Shown: one piece after another, positions 41,129 through 51,544 of the stretch
Position numbering within the stretch: position 1 is the stretch's first letter
Layout: each line of letters starts with the position of its first letter
NCBI GenBank assembly: GCA_000432915.1
Contig: HF995235.1
Coordinates: forward strand, 74,235 to 138,234
Direction of reading: 5' to 3'
From: Firmicutes bacterium CAG:194
GTDB taxonomy: Bacteria; Bacillota; Clostridia; Lachnospirales; Lachnospiraceae
DNA: 64,000 nt
Program-made: the position numbers and the translations under genes
The notes under the pieces: generated by a model
The model's database searches: none
What the model was told of the DNA's origin: nothing
What the model saw: the letters and a program-made list of their open reading frames with translations, nothing else

Positions 41129-44100
41129 ATGATATGTGGGATGCCTCTTCCAGTTTCGCAAACGAATAAATTATTTTTTCTTTCACAGGTTTCCCGGACA
41201 GGCGCGCTACCGCCTGTCCGTAATAATCAAGCTGTGTCTCATATCTGTTCCAAAGCTCTTCCATGCTCTGTACCCTGTCTGTTTTATAATCGAGGATCAC
41301 GATACCGTCCGCTTCCTCAAAGTAAACGTCGATGATTCCCTGCACCAGTACCTTTTCCGAAGCCGGAAATCCTTCCTGTACTTCGTCTGCCGCCACGGAA
41401 AGCACAAATGGCTGTTCTTTAAACAGCAGTCCTTTTTCCTGCGCCGCCGCCATTCTGCCTGCCACATCGGACTGCAGAAACGCATCTATTTTCCGGATAT
41501 CGATCAGGCTGCCATATTCTTCACTCATTCTGCCCTGTGCCACAAAAGATGCTATGTCCTGCTGCAGCGCTTTTTTTCTTTCTGCCGCACTGTCATAGTT
41601 CCGATAAGCCGCAATATCCAAAAGCTCCAGCAGTCTGTGGAAGGCGCTTCCCCGTGCAGTTCCGCCACTCTTTTCTTCCTCACGCATAAATGCCGGAAGA
41701 TATGGCTTTGTCACATCTTCTGTCTCAAACATCTGATGGACTTCCTCATCCATTGCCGCGATCTTCAATTCCGACACACTTGTCTTTGTGTAAAGTCCCT
41801 GCAGACCCGCATGTGGATATACATAAGAAAAACGCTCCTGCAGGCTCTCATACTGCGGATCTTCTGTCCCCTGCTCCAAAAGCTCCAGGGCTTCCTTTCT
41901 TCCGAGCTGCGCCGCCTGCGCTGCCAGATTTTGATACCGGAGATTTTCTTCCCGGACGATCCGAAGTCCGATATGCTCCGCATGCTTTGTCCGGGCAAGC
42001 AGAATATCATCCAGAAAACAGCCCACGCTGCTTCTTTCATAATCGGATACGGCGGTATCTTCTCCCTGCAGATACGCATATTCTAACAGGCGCTCCTCTG
42101 CCTTTTTCGTCGCCGCCGTCAGATACAGCCGCTGCTTTGCTCTGGTCATTGCCACGTATAATACGCGGGTCTCTTCTCCCAGACTGTCCCGTTTCAGTTT
42201 TTCCGCCAGCATCTGCTTGTGCAGTGTCTTCCCGGTTACCTGCCGCTTACTGTCAATATAGTTCATGGCAATGCCCCAGTCCGCATCCATCAGCACCTGC
42301 TTTGTCGTATCCCGCAGATTAAATTTACGATCCAGTCCCGCCACAAAGCAGACCGGAAATTCCAGTCCTTTACTTTTATGGATCGTCATGATCCTGACAA
42401 CATCCGCCTGCTCGGAAAGGAGAGACGATTCTCCAAAATCCACGTCATATTTCTGCAGCTGCTGCATATAGCGGATAAACTGAAACAGCCCATGATAGCT
42501 GGTTGCTTCAAATTCCACCGTCTTTTCCAGCAGCATTTCCAGATTGGCACGTCTCTGCTCTCCGCCCGGAAGTGCTGTCATATATTCGATATAATGAAAA
42601 CGACGCATCACTGCCTGCGCAAACTCAGGCATAGTATCCGTCACTGCCTGCTCCCTGAGCTCTGTCAGCATCTGCAGTGCTTTTTGTATCTTTTCAGCCA
42701 GCACAGGATCTTCTGCCTGCTCCGGATCTTCTGCCAGAAGCACATATTCCCGGAAGCTTTCGTACAGGCTTCTGCCACGCGTCGTCTTTGCCCGGATCAT
42801 TGCCAGTTCATCTTCCGTAAATCCCATGAAAAGAGAAGTTGCCACACTGCAGAACGGAATATCCTCATATGGATTGTTGCACACCCGCAGAAAATCCATG
42901 AACAGACTGACCTCCATCGCGGAAAAATACCCTGTTTTCGAGGTAACGTGCACAGGGATCCCTTCCTCTGTCAGCACTGCCTGCAGCTGCTCGATCGCAC
43001 TTGCGCCGCCACGCACCAAAATCACGATATCCCGGTAAGACAGCGTATGCATCTGTCCGGTTTTGACATCCTCGATCTGCTCCCTGCCTACAAGCGCACG
43101 GATCTGTTCTGCGATCATATAGGCTTCGCCTTCGCGGACTGTGAGCGTATCTTCTTCCTGACTTTCATACAATAGCAGCTCCGTGCTACCCGGCTGCATG
43201 GAAAGTCCCGGATATAACCGGGCATCCGCATCATATGCGATCCCGCCGATCTCAGGCTCCATGATCACAGAAAATACGTCGTTGACACTCTCTAAGATTT
43301 CTGCACAGGAACGGAAATTCTTCTTCAGCGTGATGAGGCAGCTTTCTTCCTCTCCGCTCTGATAGCTTCTGTATTTTTCCATGAAAATCTCCGGTCTGGC
43401 AAGGCGGAATTTATAAATACTCTGCTTCATATCGCCCACCATGAAACGGTCAGGCTTTTCCCCCTTCCGGGAAACACTCGAAAGCAGAAGCTCCTGTACC
43501 ATATTGGAATCCTGATATTCGTCGATCATGACTTCTTCATAAAATGCCTGATAGCTCTTTGCCGTTTCTGTCAGCTCATCGTCTCTGATCAGAACGGATA
43601 ATGCCGCATGCTCCGCGTCGGAAAAATCCAGTATGTTTTTCTCCTTCTTTGCCTGCGCAAGTGATTCTCTGTATACAAGTGTCAGATCAATCAGTGCCAC
43701 GGAAAGGGCTGCCGCCTGCTGCTCCCTCTCCAGCATAATATCTGCCGGATCCGAAAAGTACACGGCAAGCTTTGCAAGCAGTGTCTTGTAGGAATCGCGC
43801 AGATTTTTTGCCTGCTGCCTTTCTGCTTCCCCGACACTTTCATCCTTTTTCCGGGAAAGCATACTCCATTTCACTTTGCTGATCCGCTCTCCCAGTGCAT
43901 ACAGATCTTCTATCCCCGCAATGTGTCTGCTCTGCGCAAGACAGTCCTTCAGGAAAGCTTCATCCTGTTCCAGACATTCCGCATACATATAAGGCCCCGC
44001 CGGCTTTTCACATATCTTCTGCGCCGCTCCTGCAAGAGAAACAGCCGCCTGCAATGTCTTTTCCAGCCGTTGCAGCAAATACTGCATCCACTGCGTCTGC

Positions 44101-44714
44101 CAGAGCGTATCCGCCGTTATATGTTCCAGTTCTTTTCTACAGTGTAAGAGCCACTCCTCCGGCCATGGATGGCTGTCCGCATAACGATACAGTTCATCCA
44201 CCAGTGCTTCCAGCCTGCCATCCTTTGCATCCGGGCTGAGCGCATCCGCAAGCTCCAAAAAAGAAGGCTCCGCTTTGTTATATGCCTCTTCCAGCACCGC
44301 CTGCATCACGTCCTTTTCCAGCAGCCGGATCTCTCCCGGATCTCCGATCCGGAATGACGGATCCAGATCGATCTCATGAAAGTGGTTGCGCAGCAGGAAC
44401 ATACAGTAGCTGTCGATCGTCGTGATCTGCGCATTATGGATCAGTGCTGCCTGCCTTTGCAGATTTTCATCCTCCGGGTGCTCTGTCTGTGCCTGCAATA
44501 AGGCTGCATGGATCCTTTCGCGCATTTCCGCTGCCGCTGCACTCGTAAAGGTCACAATGAGCAGCCTGTCGATATCGATCGGATCCTTTCCCGTGATCCG
44601 TGACAGGATACGCTGTACCAGAACCGCTGTCTTGCCGCTTCCCGCCGCAGCGGATACCAGTATATTTTTATTTCTCGTCTCGATGACCTTCTTCTGATCC
44701 TCCGTAAACTGCAC
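41127..44714 (-). CDS. addA: ATP-dependent helicase/nuclease AddA
   Basis: A 1195-residue UvrD-like helicase with C-terminal nuclease, the motor of the AddAB complex that processes double-strand breaks for recombination. Walker A is AAAGSGKT (22-29). Other motifs are VMIDEYQDSNMVQE, MTIHKSKGLEFPVCFV and TRVLYVAMTRAKQRLY. The nuclease motif near the end is GIIDVYFEEADGIVILDYKTD. The start codon is GTG, nine bases after GGAGG, and lies 47 bases inside the end of addB, so the two are coupled. Confidence 0.97.
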   Translation of the reverse strand: MQFTEDQKKVIETRNKNILVSAAAGSGKTAVLVQRILSRITGKDPIDIDRLLIVTFTSAAAAEMRERIHAALLQAQTEHPEDENLQRQAALIHNAQITTIDSYCMFLLRNHFHEIDLDPSFRIGDPGEIRLLEKDVMQAVLEEAYNKAEPSFLELADALSPDAKDGRLEALVDELYRYADSHPWPEEWLLHCRKELEHITADTLWQTQWMQYLLQRLEKTLQAAVSLAGAAQKICEKPAGPYMYAECLEQDEAFLKDCLAQSRHIAGIEDLYALGERISKVKWSMLSRKKDESVGEAERQQAKNLRDSYKTLLAKLAVYFSDPADIMLEREQQAAALSVALIDLTLVYRESLAQAKKEKNILDFSDAEHAALSVLIRDDELTETAKSYQAFYEEVMIDEYQDSNMVQELLLSSVSRKGEKPDRFMVGDMKQSIYKFRLARPEIFMEKYRSYQSGEEESCLITLKKNFRSCAEILESVNDVFSVIMEPEIGGIAYDADARLYPGLSMQPGSTELLLYESQEEDTLTVREGEAYMIAEQIRALVGREQIEDVKTGQMHTLSYRDIVILVRGGASAIEQLQAVLTEEGIPVHVTSKTGYFSAMEVSLFMDFLRVCNNPYEDIPFCSVATSLFMGFTEDELAMIRAKTTRGRSLYESFREYVLLAEDPEQAEDPVLAEKIQKALQMLTELREQAVTDTMPEFAQAVMRRFHYIEYMTALPGGEQRRANLEMLLEKTVEFEATSYHGLFQFIRYMQQLQKYDVDFGESSLLSEQADVVRIMTIHKSKGLEFPVCFVAGLDRKFNLRDTTKQVLMDADWGIAMNYIDSKRQVTGKTLHKQMLAEKLKRDSLGEETRVLYVAMTRAKQRLYLTAATKKAEERLLEYAYLQGEDTAVSDYERSSVGCFLDDILLARTKHAEHIGLRIVREENLRYQNLAAQAAQLGRKEALELLEQGTEDPQYESLQERFSYVYPHAGLQGLYTKTSVSELKIAAMDEEVHQMFETEDVTKPYLPAFMREEEKSGGTARGSAFHRLLELLDIAAYRNYDSAAERKKALQQDIASFVAQGRMSEEYGSLIDIRKIDAFLQSDVAGRMAAAQEKGLLFKEQPFVLSVAADEVQEGFPASEKVLVQGIIDVYFEEADGIVILDYKTDRVQSMEELWNRYETQLDYYGQAVARLSGKPVKEKIIYSFAKLEEASHIS

Positions 44715-47700
44715 GTTCCATCGCCTCCTTTCTTTCCTCGTCTGTGAGCGGCGTAAGCTCCTGCAGACGATAGCCGTCTATTCTCTCATCCATCCGGCAG
44801 ACTTCCCGATATTCGCAAAAATCACAGCTTGTATGATTTCCTGTTTTCAGCGGTGTTACCGCGATCTCTCCTTCTGCCATCTGCTGCATCATCTGCTCCG
44901 CCTTTTTCTGCGTGTAGGAAAGCAAAAGCCCCAGATCTTCCTGTGAAATTACCTGCGAAGCCGCCTTAAAGCTGCCATCCTTTTTTCTGCCGACACGCAT
45001 GACATCCGAATCCGTCGAAAAGCCCTGATCCAGCATGGTAAGGACACAATCCTCTCCCAGAAGCAGCCCATCCGGCTTCATCTGCTTGCGGATCTCTGCT
45101 TCAATCTCCTCTTCTGCCTTTGTACCTTCTATTTCAATGATCGGCTTCTGCAGTCTGTAATACAGCATTGCCGCCGGTATAATAGTTGTCTGTGGGTAAC
45201 GTTCCTGCAAAAATGAAACCGCCGCATTCATATAAACAGGGAGCTGCATGGACAGCCCATAATATACATCATCCAGTGAAAACTCTTTCCTGCCCGATTT
45301 ATAATCCATAACCTTCAGATAGATCGCGTCGTCTTCCCTGCGGATGTCGATCCGGTCGATCTTGCCGACCAGCGGAAAAACACCCTTCATACGAAATTTC
45401 TGTTCAAAATAAGCCGGCTCAAAGCTGCCCTTCTGCATCTGATACTGCATTGTCCTGACACTACGCAGCAAAAGCCTGTGCATCTGCCGGATTCTTCTTT
45501 CGTTTCTGGCACTGCTGTACAGGATCGTTTCACCATATTCCTTCGTGAGTACGGAAAATGCATCCCAGAGCCGCTGTTCCATTTCTTCTTCGCTCAGCGT
45601 CCGAAGCGAAATGCCATCCTCTTTCAGGCTCCGTTCAAACAGCTCCAGCACGCCATGATACACACTGCCAAAGTCCACCGCCTCAAAGGTATATTCCGCT
45701 CTTGGCATCAGCTCCAGTCCATAGCGCAGGAAATGCGCATAGGCACAGGAAGCAAAAAGCTCCAGTCTGCTGACACTGCCCTGATTCCGCTCCGCATACA
45801 GGCTGTCTGCCGCCTGTCTGGACAGCTTGCCCGGCTCATATCGGTAAAAAGCTGCTTCCCGGATCTTTTCCGCATCCGGTGTATCATACACCTTCTGCAG
45901 GACACGCAGCTTAGGAAGTGCTGTCTTTTCCAGACTGCCTTCCCTGTATTTGCGCAGTAGTCCTGCAAAATCGTCCAGTCCGTCCTCTGCACTTTCCACT
46001 TCTGCAAGAAATCCTTCGTTTTCCTCTGTTTCCGTCTGTACATGCAGCTTTGGAAACAGCCCTGTCATGACGCGGATCAGATAGGAAGGCAGTCTTGTCT
46101 TTCCGGCGCTGTCCACCTTGGCATAGGACAAAAAGAGATATTCCGCCGGCTTTGTCATATTCTGATACAGGTAAAGCTGCTGTTCAAACAGCTTCTGCCG
46201 CGGGGAAGGTGCCAGTTCTCTGCCGCTCTCGATCAGATATTCCCGTTCCATATCCGATAGCAGGCCACCATTGCCGCCACGCGCAGGGATCACCCCGTCG
46301 TTAACACCAAGGAAAAACAATGCTTTGATCTTTTTTAAACGGGTCCGTTCCATATCGCCTACCACAACCTGATCGACATTTTGCGGGATCGTTCCGATCT
46401 GGATCTCCGAAACACCCGCCTCAAAAATCTGGATAAATTCGTCCAGGGAAAGCGGATCTTCTCCGATCAGTCCGTAGATCTGGTCAAGCAGATCCATCAG
46501 CGCCGGATAGATCTTTTCAAATTCCTTTGCTTTGACAAGATCTCCCGTCTCTGTAAACTTTTCCGCCAACTCCCGGCACTTTTTCTGCAGGCTGTTTTTC
46601 TCACACAGGCTGTATACCTGCATCGTATATTCCTTTGCTGTTTTGCAACGGACAAGCAGTGGTGCGATCTCCTCCATCAGCTTCTCCCGCAGAGCATTCA
46701 TCCCGCCTGCTTCCTCTCCGCGTGCAAATAGCTGTCCATACTGCTTTCTGCCGTGGATTCCCATTTTCATCACATACAGATCCAGTCTGTCGATCTCATC
46801 CATCGTCAAAGCCGTCATACCTGTCCGCAGGAAACGGAACACACTTTCATAGGAAAAGTTATCCCGCACAAGCTGCAGGGCACCTTTGACATATTCTACC
46901 GCCGGCTGGTGCAACACACTCCGGTTCTGGTCTAAAAACAGCGGGATTTTGTAACGCAGAAACTCCTTCTCCACAATGCTTGCATATCCACTCAGATCAC
47001 CGGTCACAACTGCAATATCCCGATAGCAATACCCCTGTTTCCTGACAAGTCTTTTGATATGGATACACATCTGCTGTACTTCGCTGACAAGCGTTTCTGC
47101 CTCACCGATCCGGATCATCTGCGTTTCCTTCGGATAAAATGCCTTATCATAGCGGAACAAATGCGCCTCCAAAAATGCCAGCTCCGGGTTATGCAAATAC
47201 CTGTTGACCGGCTTCTTTGTCAGATAAATATTCTGTCTTACCGTAATATCTTCCTTCCGGGCAAGCCCTGACAGCTTATGGTACGTCCCTGCGGAAAGCC
47301 CGAACAGATGCTGCTTTGTCCGGTGCAGATCCGCCCCGCTGTCCGCATCCAGCGTAATGATCACTTCCTGCGCCACATGCATGAGTTCTAAAATGACCCG
47401 GTTCTGGATCGGCGTAAATCCGGTAAATCCGTCAAATACCAGCACCGCATTTCGCAGGATATGAGACTGCGGAATCATATGGCACAGCTCATCAAGTGCT
47501 TCTTCCGTTACAATATATTTCTCCTGAATATACTTCTGAAAGCCTTCATACAAAAGCTTCAGATCACGCAGCTTATAAGGAAGAAGCCCCCTGCCCTTTG
47601 CTGCATCTGCCATGTCCTCGAGCTCATCCGGGGAGATATCATACTGATAAAACTCCGACAGCATGGACTTGACCTCATGGATATAGCCCGGCCGCTTCAG

Positions 47701-48036
47701 CTTCTTTTGAAACAGTACAAGCTCCTCTTCCACATCCGCTGCCACCTTACGGAGCACAAGGTTTTTCCCCGTATCATCCAGCATCACACGTTCTTTCTGT
47801 CCCACTTCGTCCGCGATCCGGTGGATCAGTCTGGAAAAGCTCAATACATCTATATTCATAATGCCGCCACGCGGATGCATCTCACAGATCTCTTTTTGTG
47901 TGTACATCGTAAACTGATCCGGTACCATCAGAAAGAAATGCTTTGCCATATCCTGCTGTGACTGTTCTATGACCTTTTGAAAAACCAGCGTGCTCTTTCC
48001 ACTGCCGGAGCCGCCAAATACAAATTGTAATCCCAT
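44668..48036 (-). CDS. addB: ATP-dependent nuclease AddB
   Basis: A 1122-residue partner of AddA. The N-terminal P-loop is GGSGSGKST (8-16). The rest has the inactive-helicase layout of AddB. The C-terminal nuclease carries VMDYKSGRKEFSLDD, and the Fe-S cluster cysteines are one in ELFASCAYAHF and three in CDFCEYREVC. AddB nicks the 5'-ended strand and holds the Chi-recognition site in characterised complexes. AGGACAG precedes the ATG. It is the first gene of the addBA operon. Confidence 0.97.
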   Translation of the reverse strand: MGLQFVFGGSGSGKSTLVFQKVIEQSQQDMAKHFFLMVPDQFTMYTQKEICEMHPRGGIMNIDVLSFSRLIHRIADEVGQKERVMLDDTGKNLVLRKVAADVEEELVLFQKKLKRPGYIHEVKSMLSEFYQYDISPDELEDMADAAKGRGLLPYKLRDLKLLYEGFQKYIQEKYIVTEEALDELCHMIPQSHILRNAVLVFDGFTGFTPIQNRVILELMHVAQEVIITLDADSGADLHRTKQHLFGLSAGTYHKLSGLARKEDITVRQNIYLTKKPVNRYLHNPELAFLEAHLFRYDKAFYPKETQMIRIGEAETLVSEVQQMCIHIKRLVRKQGYCYRDIAVVTGDLSGYASIVEKEFLRYKIPLFLDQNRSVLHQPAVEYVKGALQLVRDNFSYESVFRFLRTGMTALTMDEIDRLDLYVMKMGIHGRKQYGQLFARGEEAGGMNALREKLMEEIAPLLVRCKTAKEYTMQVYSLCEKNSLQKKCRELAEKFTETGDLVKAKEFEKIYPALMDLLDQIYGLIGEDPLSLDEFIQIFEAGVSEIQIGTIPQNVDQVVVGDMERTRLKKIKALFFLGVNDGVIPARGGNGGLLSDMEREYLIESGRELAPSPRQKLFEQQLYLYQNMTKPAEYLFLSYAKVDSAGKTRLPSYLIRVMTGLFPKLHVQTETEENEGFLAEVESAEDGLDDFAGLLRKYREGSLEKTALPKLRVLQKVYDTPDAEKIREAAFYRYEPGKLSRQAADSLYAERNQGSVSRLELFASCAYAHFLRYGLELMPRAEYTFEAVDFGSVYHGVLELFERSLKEDGISLRTLSEEEMEQRLWDAFSVLTKEYGETILYSSARNERRIRQMHRLLLRSVRTMQYQMQKGSFEPAYFEQKFRMKGVFPLVGKIDRIDIRREDDAIYLKVMDYKSGRKEFSLDDVYYGLSMQLPVYMNAAVSFLQERYPQTTIIPAAMLYYRLQKPIIEIEGTKAEEEIEAEIRKQMKPDGLLLGEDCVLTMLDQGFSTDSDVMRVGRKKDGSFKAASQVISQEDLGLLLSYTQKKAEQMMQQMAEGEIAVTPLKTGNHTSCDFCEYREVCRMDERIDGYRLQELTPLTDEERKEAMERAVYGGSEEGHRDEK

Positions 48037-48168
48037 GTTCTGTCCTCATGTCTGAAAGTTCTGATCTACTTTTATTTCTTCATCCAGTGTACCATTTTTA
48101 GAGGTAATTTGTCACACTTTCTCTCTCATTTCCAAATCATTTTCAACGCGTGCTTTTCTATGGGTGTA

Positions 48169-48197
48169 TTGACATTTTCACACACGCTTTATAAGAT
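48169..48197 (+). promoter_or_regulatory. Promoter of hydE
   Basis: TTGACA (48169-48174), a 17-base spacer and TAAGAT (48192-48197), about 65 bases before the hydE start. Confidence 0.7.
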
Positions 48198-48260
48198 AAT
48201 GCATGAAATCTATATATACTGTTTCGTTTACTATTTCATTGATATAACATCGGAGGCACT

Positions 48261-49310
48261 ATGGCAGAAAACAGACCTGCAGAAGCAGCATTTGAAAATT
48301 TGATCGGTAAGCAGCCGCTGACTGACGAAGAGTTAGCCGCGCTGCTTAATGCGGCAGACTATGACGACCGCCTTTTTGCAGAAGCGGATCTTGTCCGCAG
48401 ACAGGTGTACGGAGATACTGTTTTTGTGCGCGGTCTGATCGAGTTTACCAATTACTGCAAAAATGACTGCTACTATTGCGGTATCCGGGCCGGAAACAGT
48501 CATGCTGACCGCTACCGGCTGACAGAAGAAGAAATCCTCTCCTGCTGCAGGGAAGGCTATGCACTCGGCTTTCGTACCTTTGTCCTGCAGGGCGGGGAAG
48601 ATCTTTATTTTACAACAGAACGGATCTGCTCTCTTGTGGCAGCGATCCATGCGGCATTTCCCGACTGTGCTATTACACTCTCCATCGGCGAAAAGACAAG
48701 AGAAGACTATCAGGCCTATTTTGATGCAGGTGCAAGGCGGTATCTGCTGCGTCATGAAACAGCAGATCCGGCGCACTATGAAAAGCTGCATCCCGCTTCC
48801 ATGTCTCTTGCTAACCGCAAACGCTGTCTGTATGACCTGAAGGAGATCGGCTATCAGGTCGGTGCAGGCTTTATGGTAGGTTCCCCTTACCAGACGACCG
48901 CACAGCTTATCTGCGACATCCGCTTTTTGCAGGCACTTTCTCCGGATATGATCGGTATCGGGCCTTATATTTCCCACGCCCAGACACCTTTTGCCGGTCA
49001 GCCAAACGGTTCGCTTGCGCTTACCTTACGGCTGCTTGCCATTTTACGGCTTCTGTTCCCTTATGTACTGCTCCCCGCCACGACCGCACTCGGTACGATC
49101 GCACCAAACGGCAGAGAACTCGGACTGAAAGCCGGAGCTAACGTAGTCATGCCCAATCTGTCACCTGTCCGTGTCAGGAAAAAGTATGAACTGTATGAAA
49201 ACAAAATCTGCACCGGCGAAGAAAGCGCACAGTGCAGAACATGTTTAGAGCAGCGTGTCAAAGCTGCCAGCTATCATATTGTAACGGACATCGGTGATGT
49301 CAGACGTTAG
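48261..49310 (+). CDS. hydE: [FeFe]-hydrogenase maturation radical SAM protein HydE
   Basis: A 349-residue radical SAM enzyme that helps build the H-cluster of [FeFe]-hydrogenase. The 4Fe-4S motif CxxxCxxC is at Cys66, Cys70 and Cys73 (YCKNDCYYCGIR). The barrel shows FVLQGGEDLYFT and LRHETADPAHYEKLHP, and GFMVGSPYQTTAQL. A C-terminal cysteine set (CTGEESAQCRTC) may hold the second cluster seen in some HydE. GGAG lies before the ATG. hydF and hydG are not in the window. Its stop overlaps that of the convergent NUDIX gene. Confidence 0.94.
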   Translation: MAENRPAEAAFENLIGKQPLTDEELAALLNAADYDDRLFAEADLVRRQVYGDTVFVRGLIEFTNYCKNDCYYCGIRAGNSHADRYRLTEEEILSCCREGYALGFRTFVLQGGEDLYFTTERICSLVAAIHAAFPDCAITLSIGEKTREDYQAYFDAGARRYLLRHETADPAHYEKLHPASMSLANRKRCLYDLKEIGYQVGAGFMVGSPYQTTAQLICDIRFLQALSPDMIGIGPYISHAQTPFAGQPNGSLALTLRLLAILRLLFPYVLLPATTALGTIAPNGRELGLKAGANVVMPNLSPVRVRKKYELYENKICTGEESAQCRTCLEQRVKAASYHIVTDIGDVRR

Positions 49311-49807
49311 ACAAACACTCTTTTGATGCTGTCATAATGCAGGAACTTGCCCTCTTTTCCAAGTGCGGCGATTTCCTGCGCAGTTGCCAGCATATAACCG
49401 TCTGTTTCCGCTTCCTGCAGCTTCAGATCCGTTTCCGCAAAATCCAGTGTGAAGCAGTAAACATCTACAAAATAGTTGTCCCCTTCTCCCGGATTTTCTC
49501 TTTTATAAGTAAACACATAACCGCCATCGGCATTTGCCACATCAAGTCCTGTCTCTTCCAGTACTTCACGACGTACCGCATCTTTAGAATCCTCACCAGC
49601 CTGCGCAGCACCGCCGGATACTTCCCAGCAGCCCGGTGCCCATGCCTTTGTCATGACACGTTTTGTAATGAGGAATTTCCCATCCGTTCTTTTCACCACG
49701 CCAAGCACGGTCAGATGATATTCCCCGTCCTGCAGGATCCAGTCGTTCCGCTTCATCGTACGGCCGGTTCTTTCTTTATTTGCATCATAAATATCCCAAA
49801 ATTCCAT
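49307..49807 (-). CDS. NUDIX hydrolase
   Basis: A 166-residue protein. The NUDIX box is intact: GGAAQAGEDSKDAVRREVLE followed by ETGL, giving the metal-binding REVLEE. The N-terminus (MEFWDIYDANKERTGRTMKR) resembles the isopentenyl-diphosphate isomerase-like and YfcD-type NUDIX proteins, but the substrate is not clear. The ATG at 49807 follows AAGGAGGAAATT; ten upstream in-frame codons overlap the end of the cls gene. It lies 13 bases behind cls and is probably co-transcribed. It converges with hydE and shares bases with its stop. Confidence 0.88.
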   Translation of the reverse strand: MEFWDIYDANKERTGRTMKRNDWILQDGEYHLTVLGVVKRTDGKFLITKRVMTKAWAPGCWEVSGGAAQAGEDSKDAVRREVLEETGLDVANADGGYVFTYKRENPGEGDNYFVDVYCFTLDFAETDLKLQEAETDGYMLATAQEIAALGKEGKFLHYDSIKRVFV

Positions 49808-49820
49808 AATTTCCTCCTTC

Positions 49821-51362
49821 TTACAGAAGCGGTGCAAACAGACGCAGGAAGTACTGTCCCAGTCTCTTGAGCGGAGATCTTGCAGTGTGGTAATTGTTTC
49901 CTACCTCGGTTGATACCGCAAATACTTCTTCAAAATCCTCCCGGATGTCTTTGATCGCCGGTACATCATATAAATACACACCGTTTTCAAAATGAAAATA
50001 CAGACTTCTATAGTCTAGATTGATCGTTCCCACTGTCGCGATCTTTCCATCGCAGATACACTGCTTGGCATGACAGAAGCCCGGCGTGTATTCATAAATA
50101 CGCACGCCATCCCGGATCAGCCCCGCATAATAAGAACGCGTCAGCCTGTATACCAGCTTTTTATCTGGAATACCCGGTGTGACGATCCGCACATCGATAC
50201 CTCGTTTGGCTGCCAGCCCGAGCTCACGCTTCATTTCATCACTGATGATCAGATACGGTGTGATAAAATATACATATTCCGTTGCGCCCTTGATAATGTT
50301 CATGTAAACATTTTCGCCTACGCGCTCTCTATCCAATGGGCTGTCCGCATATGGCTGTACATAACCGCCGCCCTTTGCTTCAAATACGCCGTCCGGCAGA
50401 TACTTTTCATACTCTGTATCCGTACTCCGGATGGCATTCCACATTTCCATAAAGATCAGCGTCAGGCTTCTGACCGCTTCTCCCTCCAGACGGACGCCGG
50501 AATCCTTCCATACACCGTACGGATGTGTAATGTTAAAATACTCATTTGCCAGATTATAGCCGCCCGTAAAACCGACTCTGCCATCAATGACCGTGATCTT
50601 ACGGTGATCTCTGTTATTCATAAAAATATTCAGAACAGGCATCATCGGATTGAAGATCCTGCAGTCAATGCCATGCGTCTTCATCTGCTTGACAAATTCC
50701 GGACTGATAAATCCGACACTGCCCACGTCATCATACACGATGCGGATCTCCACGCCTTCCTTTGCCTTTGCAAACAATACCGCTTTCATTTCCGCAAATG
50801 CTTCCCTGTCCTCTATGGCATGGTATTCCATAAAGATGAACTTCTGCGCCTTCTTCATCTCTTCGATCTGCGCATGAAATCCATCAGCTGCTTCTTTATA
50901 AAAAACAACATCTGTATTCTCATACAGCGGATAGCCTACCTTATGCCCGATGTAATAGCACTGATGATAAGCAGTCACATCCTGCACTTTCAGCTTCTCC
51001 ATAGCCGGATCATCTTTTCGCAGATACACGCGCAGCCTTTCCCATGTAGCATGAAAACGCTTCCGCATTCCTTTTGTGGCACTGGAATGACCGCAGAACA
51101 GATACAGGCAGACACCCATGATGGGGAACAGCAGGATCAGCATGATCCACGGCATTTTCATGCCCGCATTCATTTCTCTTCCGTAAATATGCAGCACCAA
51201 TATAAATGACAACACGCTTGTTCCCAGTGAGATCCAGGTGGAATATGCATTTAACCGGACCAGAAGATACAGAATCCATAAAACCTGTACCAGCACTGAC
51301 AAAGCTGCAAAAATCAGCCTGCTGACACTGTTTTTTACCGCGCCTTTTGTTTCAGCTCTCAT
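49821..51362 (-). CDS. cls: Cardiolipin synthase (phospholipase D family)
   Basis: A 513-residue membrane enzyme that joins two phosphatidylglycerols. Two or three N-terminal helices (residues about 12-90) precede two PLD domains. The HKD motifs are HRKITVIDGRVGFTGG and HAKQCICDGKIATVG, each with His, Lys and Asp spaced as HxKx4D. Other family segments are MEYHAIEDREAF and TINLDYRSLYFHFE. AGGTAGGTGA lies upstream of the ATG. It heads a two-gene operon with the NUDIX gene. Confidence 0.94.
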   Translation of the reverse strand: MRAETKGAVKNSVSRLIFAALSVLVQVLWILYLLVRLNAYSTWISLGTSVLSFILVLHIYGREMNAGMKMPWIMLILLFPIMGVCLYLFCGHSSATKGMRKRFHATWERLRVYLRKDDPAMEKLKVQDVTAYHQCYYIGHKVGYPLYENTDVVFYKEAADGFHAQIEEMKKAQKFIFMEYHAIEDREAFAEMKAVLFAKAKEGVEIRIVYDDVGSVGFISPEFVKQMKTHGIDCRIFNPMMPVLNIFMNNRDHRKITVIDGRVGFTGGYNLANEYFNITHPYGVWKDSGVRLEGEAVRSLTLIFMEMWNAIRSTDTEYEKYLPDGVFEAKGGGYVQPYADSPLDRERVGENVYMNIIKGATEYVYFITPYLIISDEMKRELGLAAKRGIDVRIVTPGIPDKKLVYRLTRSYYAGLIRDGVRIYEYTPGFCHAKQCICDGKIATVGTINLDYRSLYFHFENGVYLYDVPAIKDIREDFEEVFAVSTEVGNNYHTARSPLKRLGQYFLRLFAPLL

Positions 51363-51515
51363 TTGTATATATCACCTACCTCGTACCATCATAACAAAAT
51401 CCTGCGGAAAAATCTACCTGTTTCCGTTCAGACAGCCAGCCGGCATTTTCATTCACGTAACCAGCCGGATCACCTGCCAGCTCTGACAGTTACCCGCCTG
51501 CTGCCTAAAAAATGG

Positions 51516-51544
51516 TTGACATTATGGTACAATCTCCATATAAT
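51516..51544 (+). promoter_or_regulatory. Consensus promoter of the marR-MATE operon
   Basis: Perfect TTGACA (51516-51521), a 17-base spacer and perfect TATAAT (51539-51544). Such strength suggests that a repressor controls it. Confidence 0.92.

Noticed and set aside
50070..51209. A 379-codon plus-strand open frame
   Set aside because: It is antisense to cls; both HKD motifs lie on the minus strand and the plus frame shows none.
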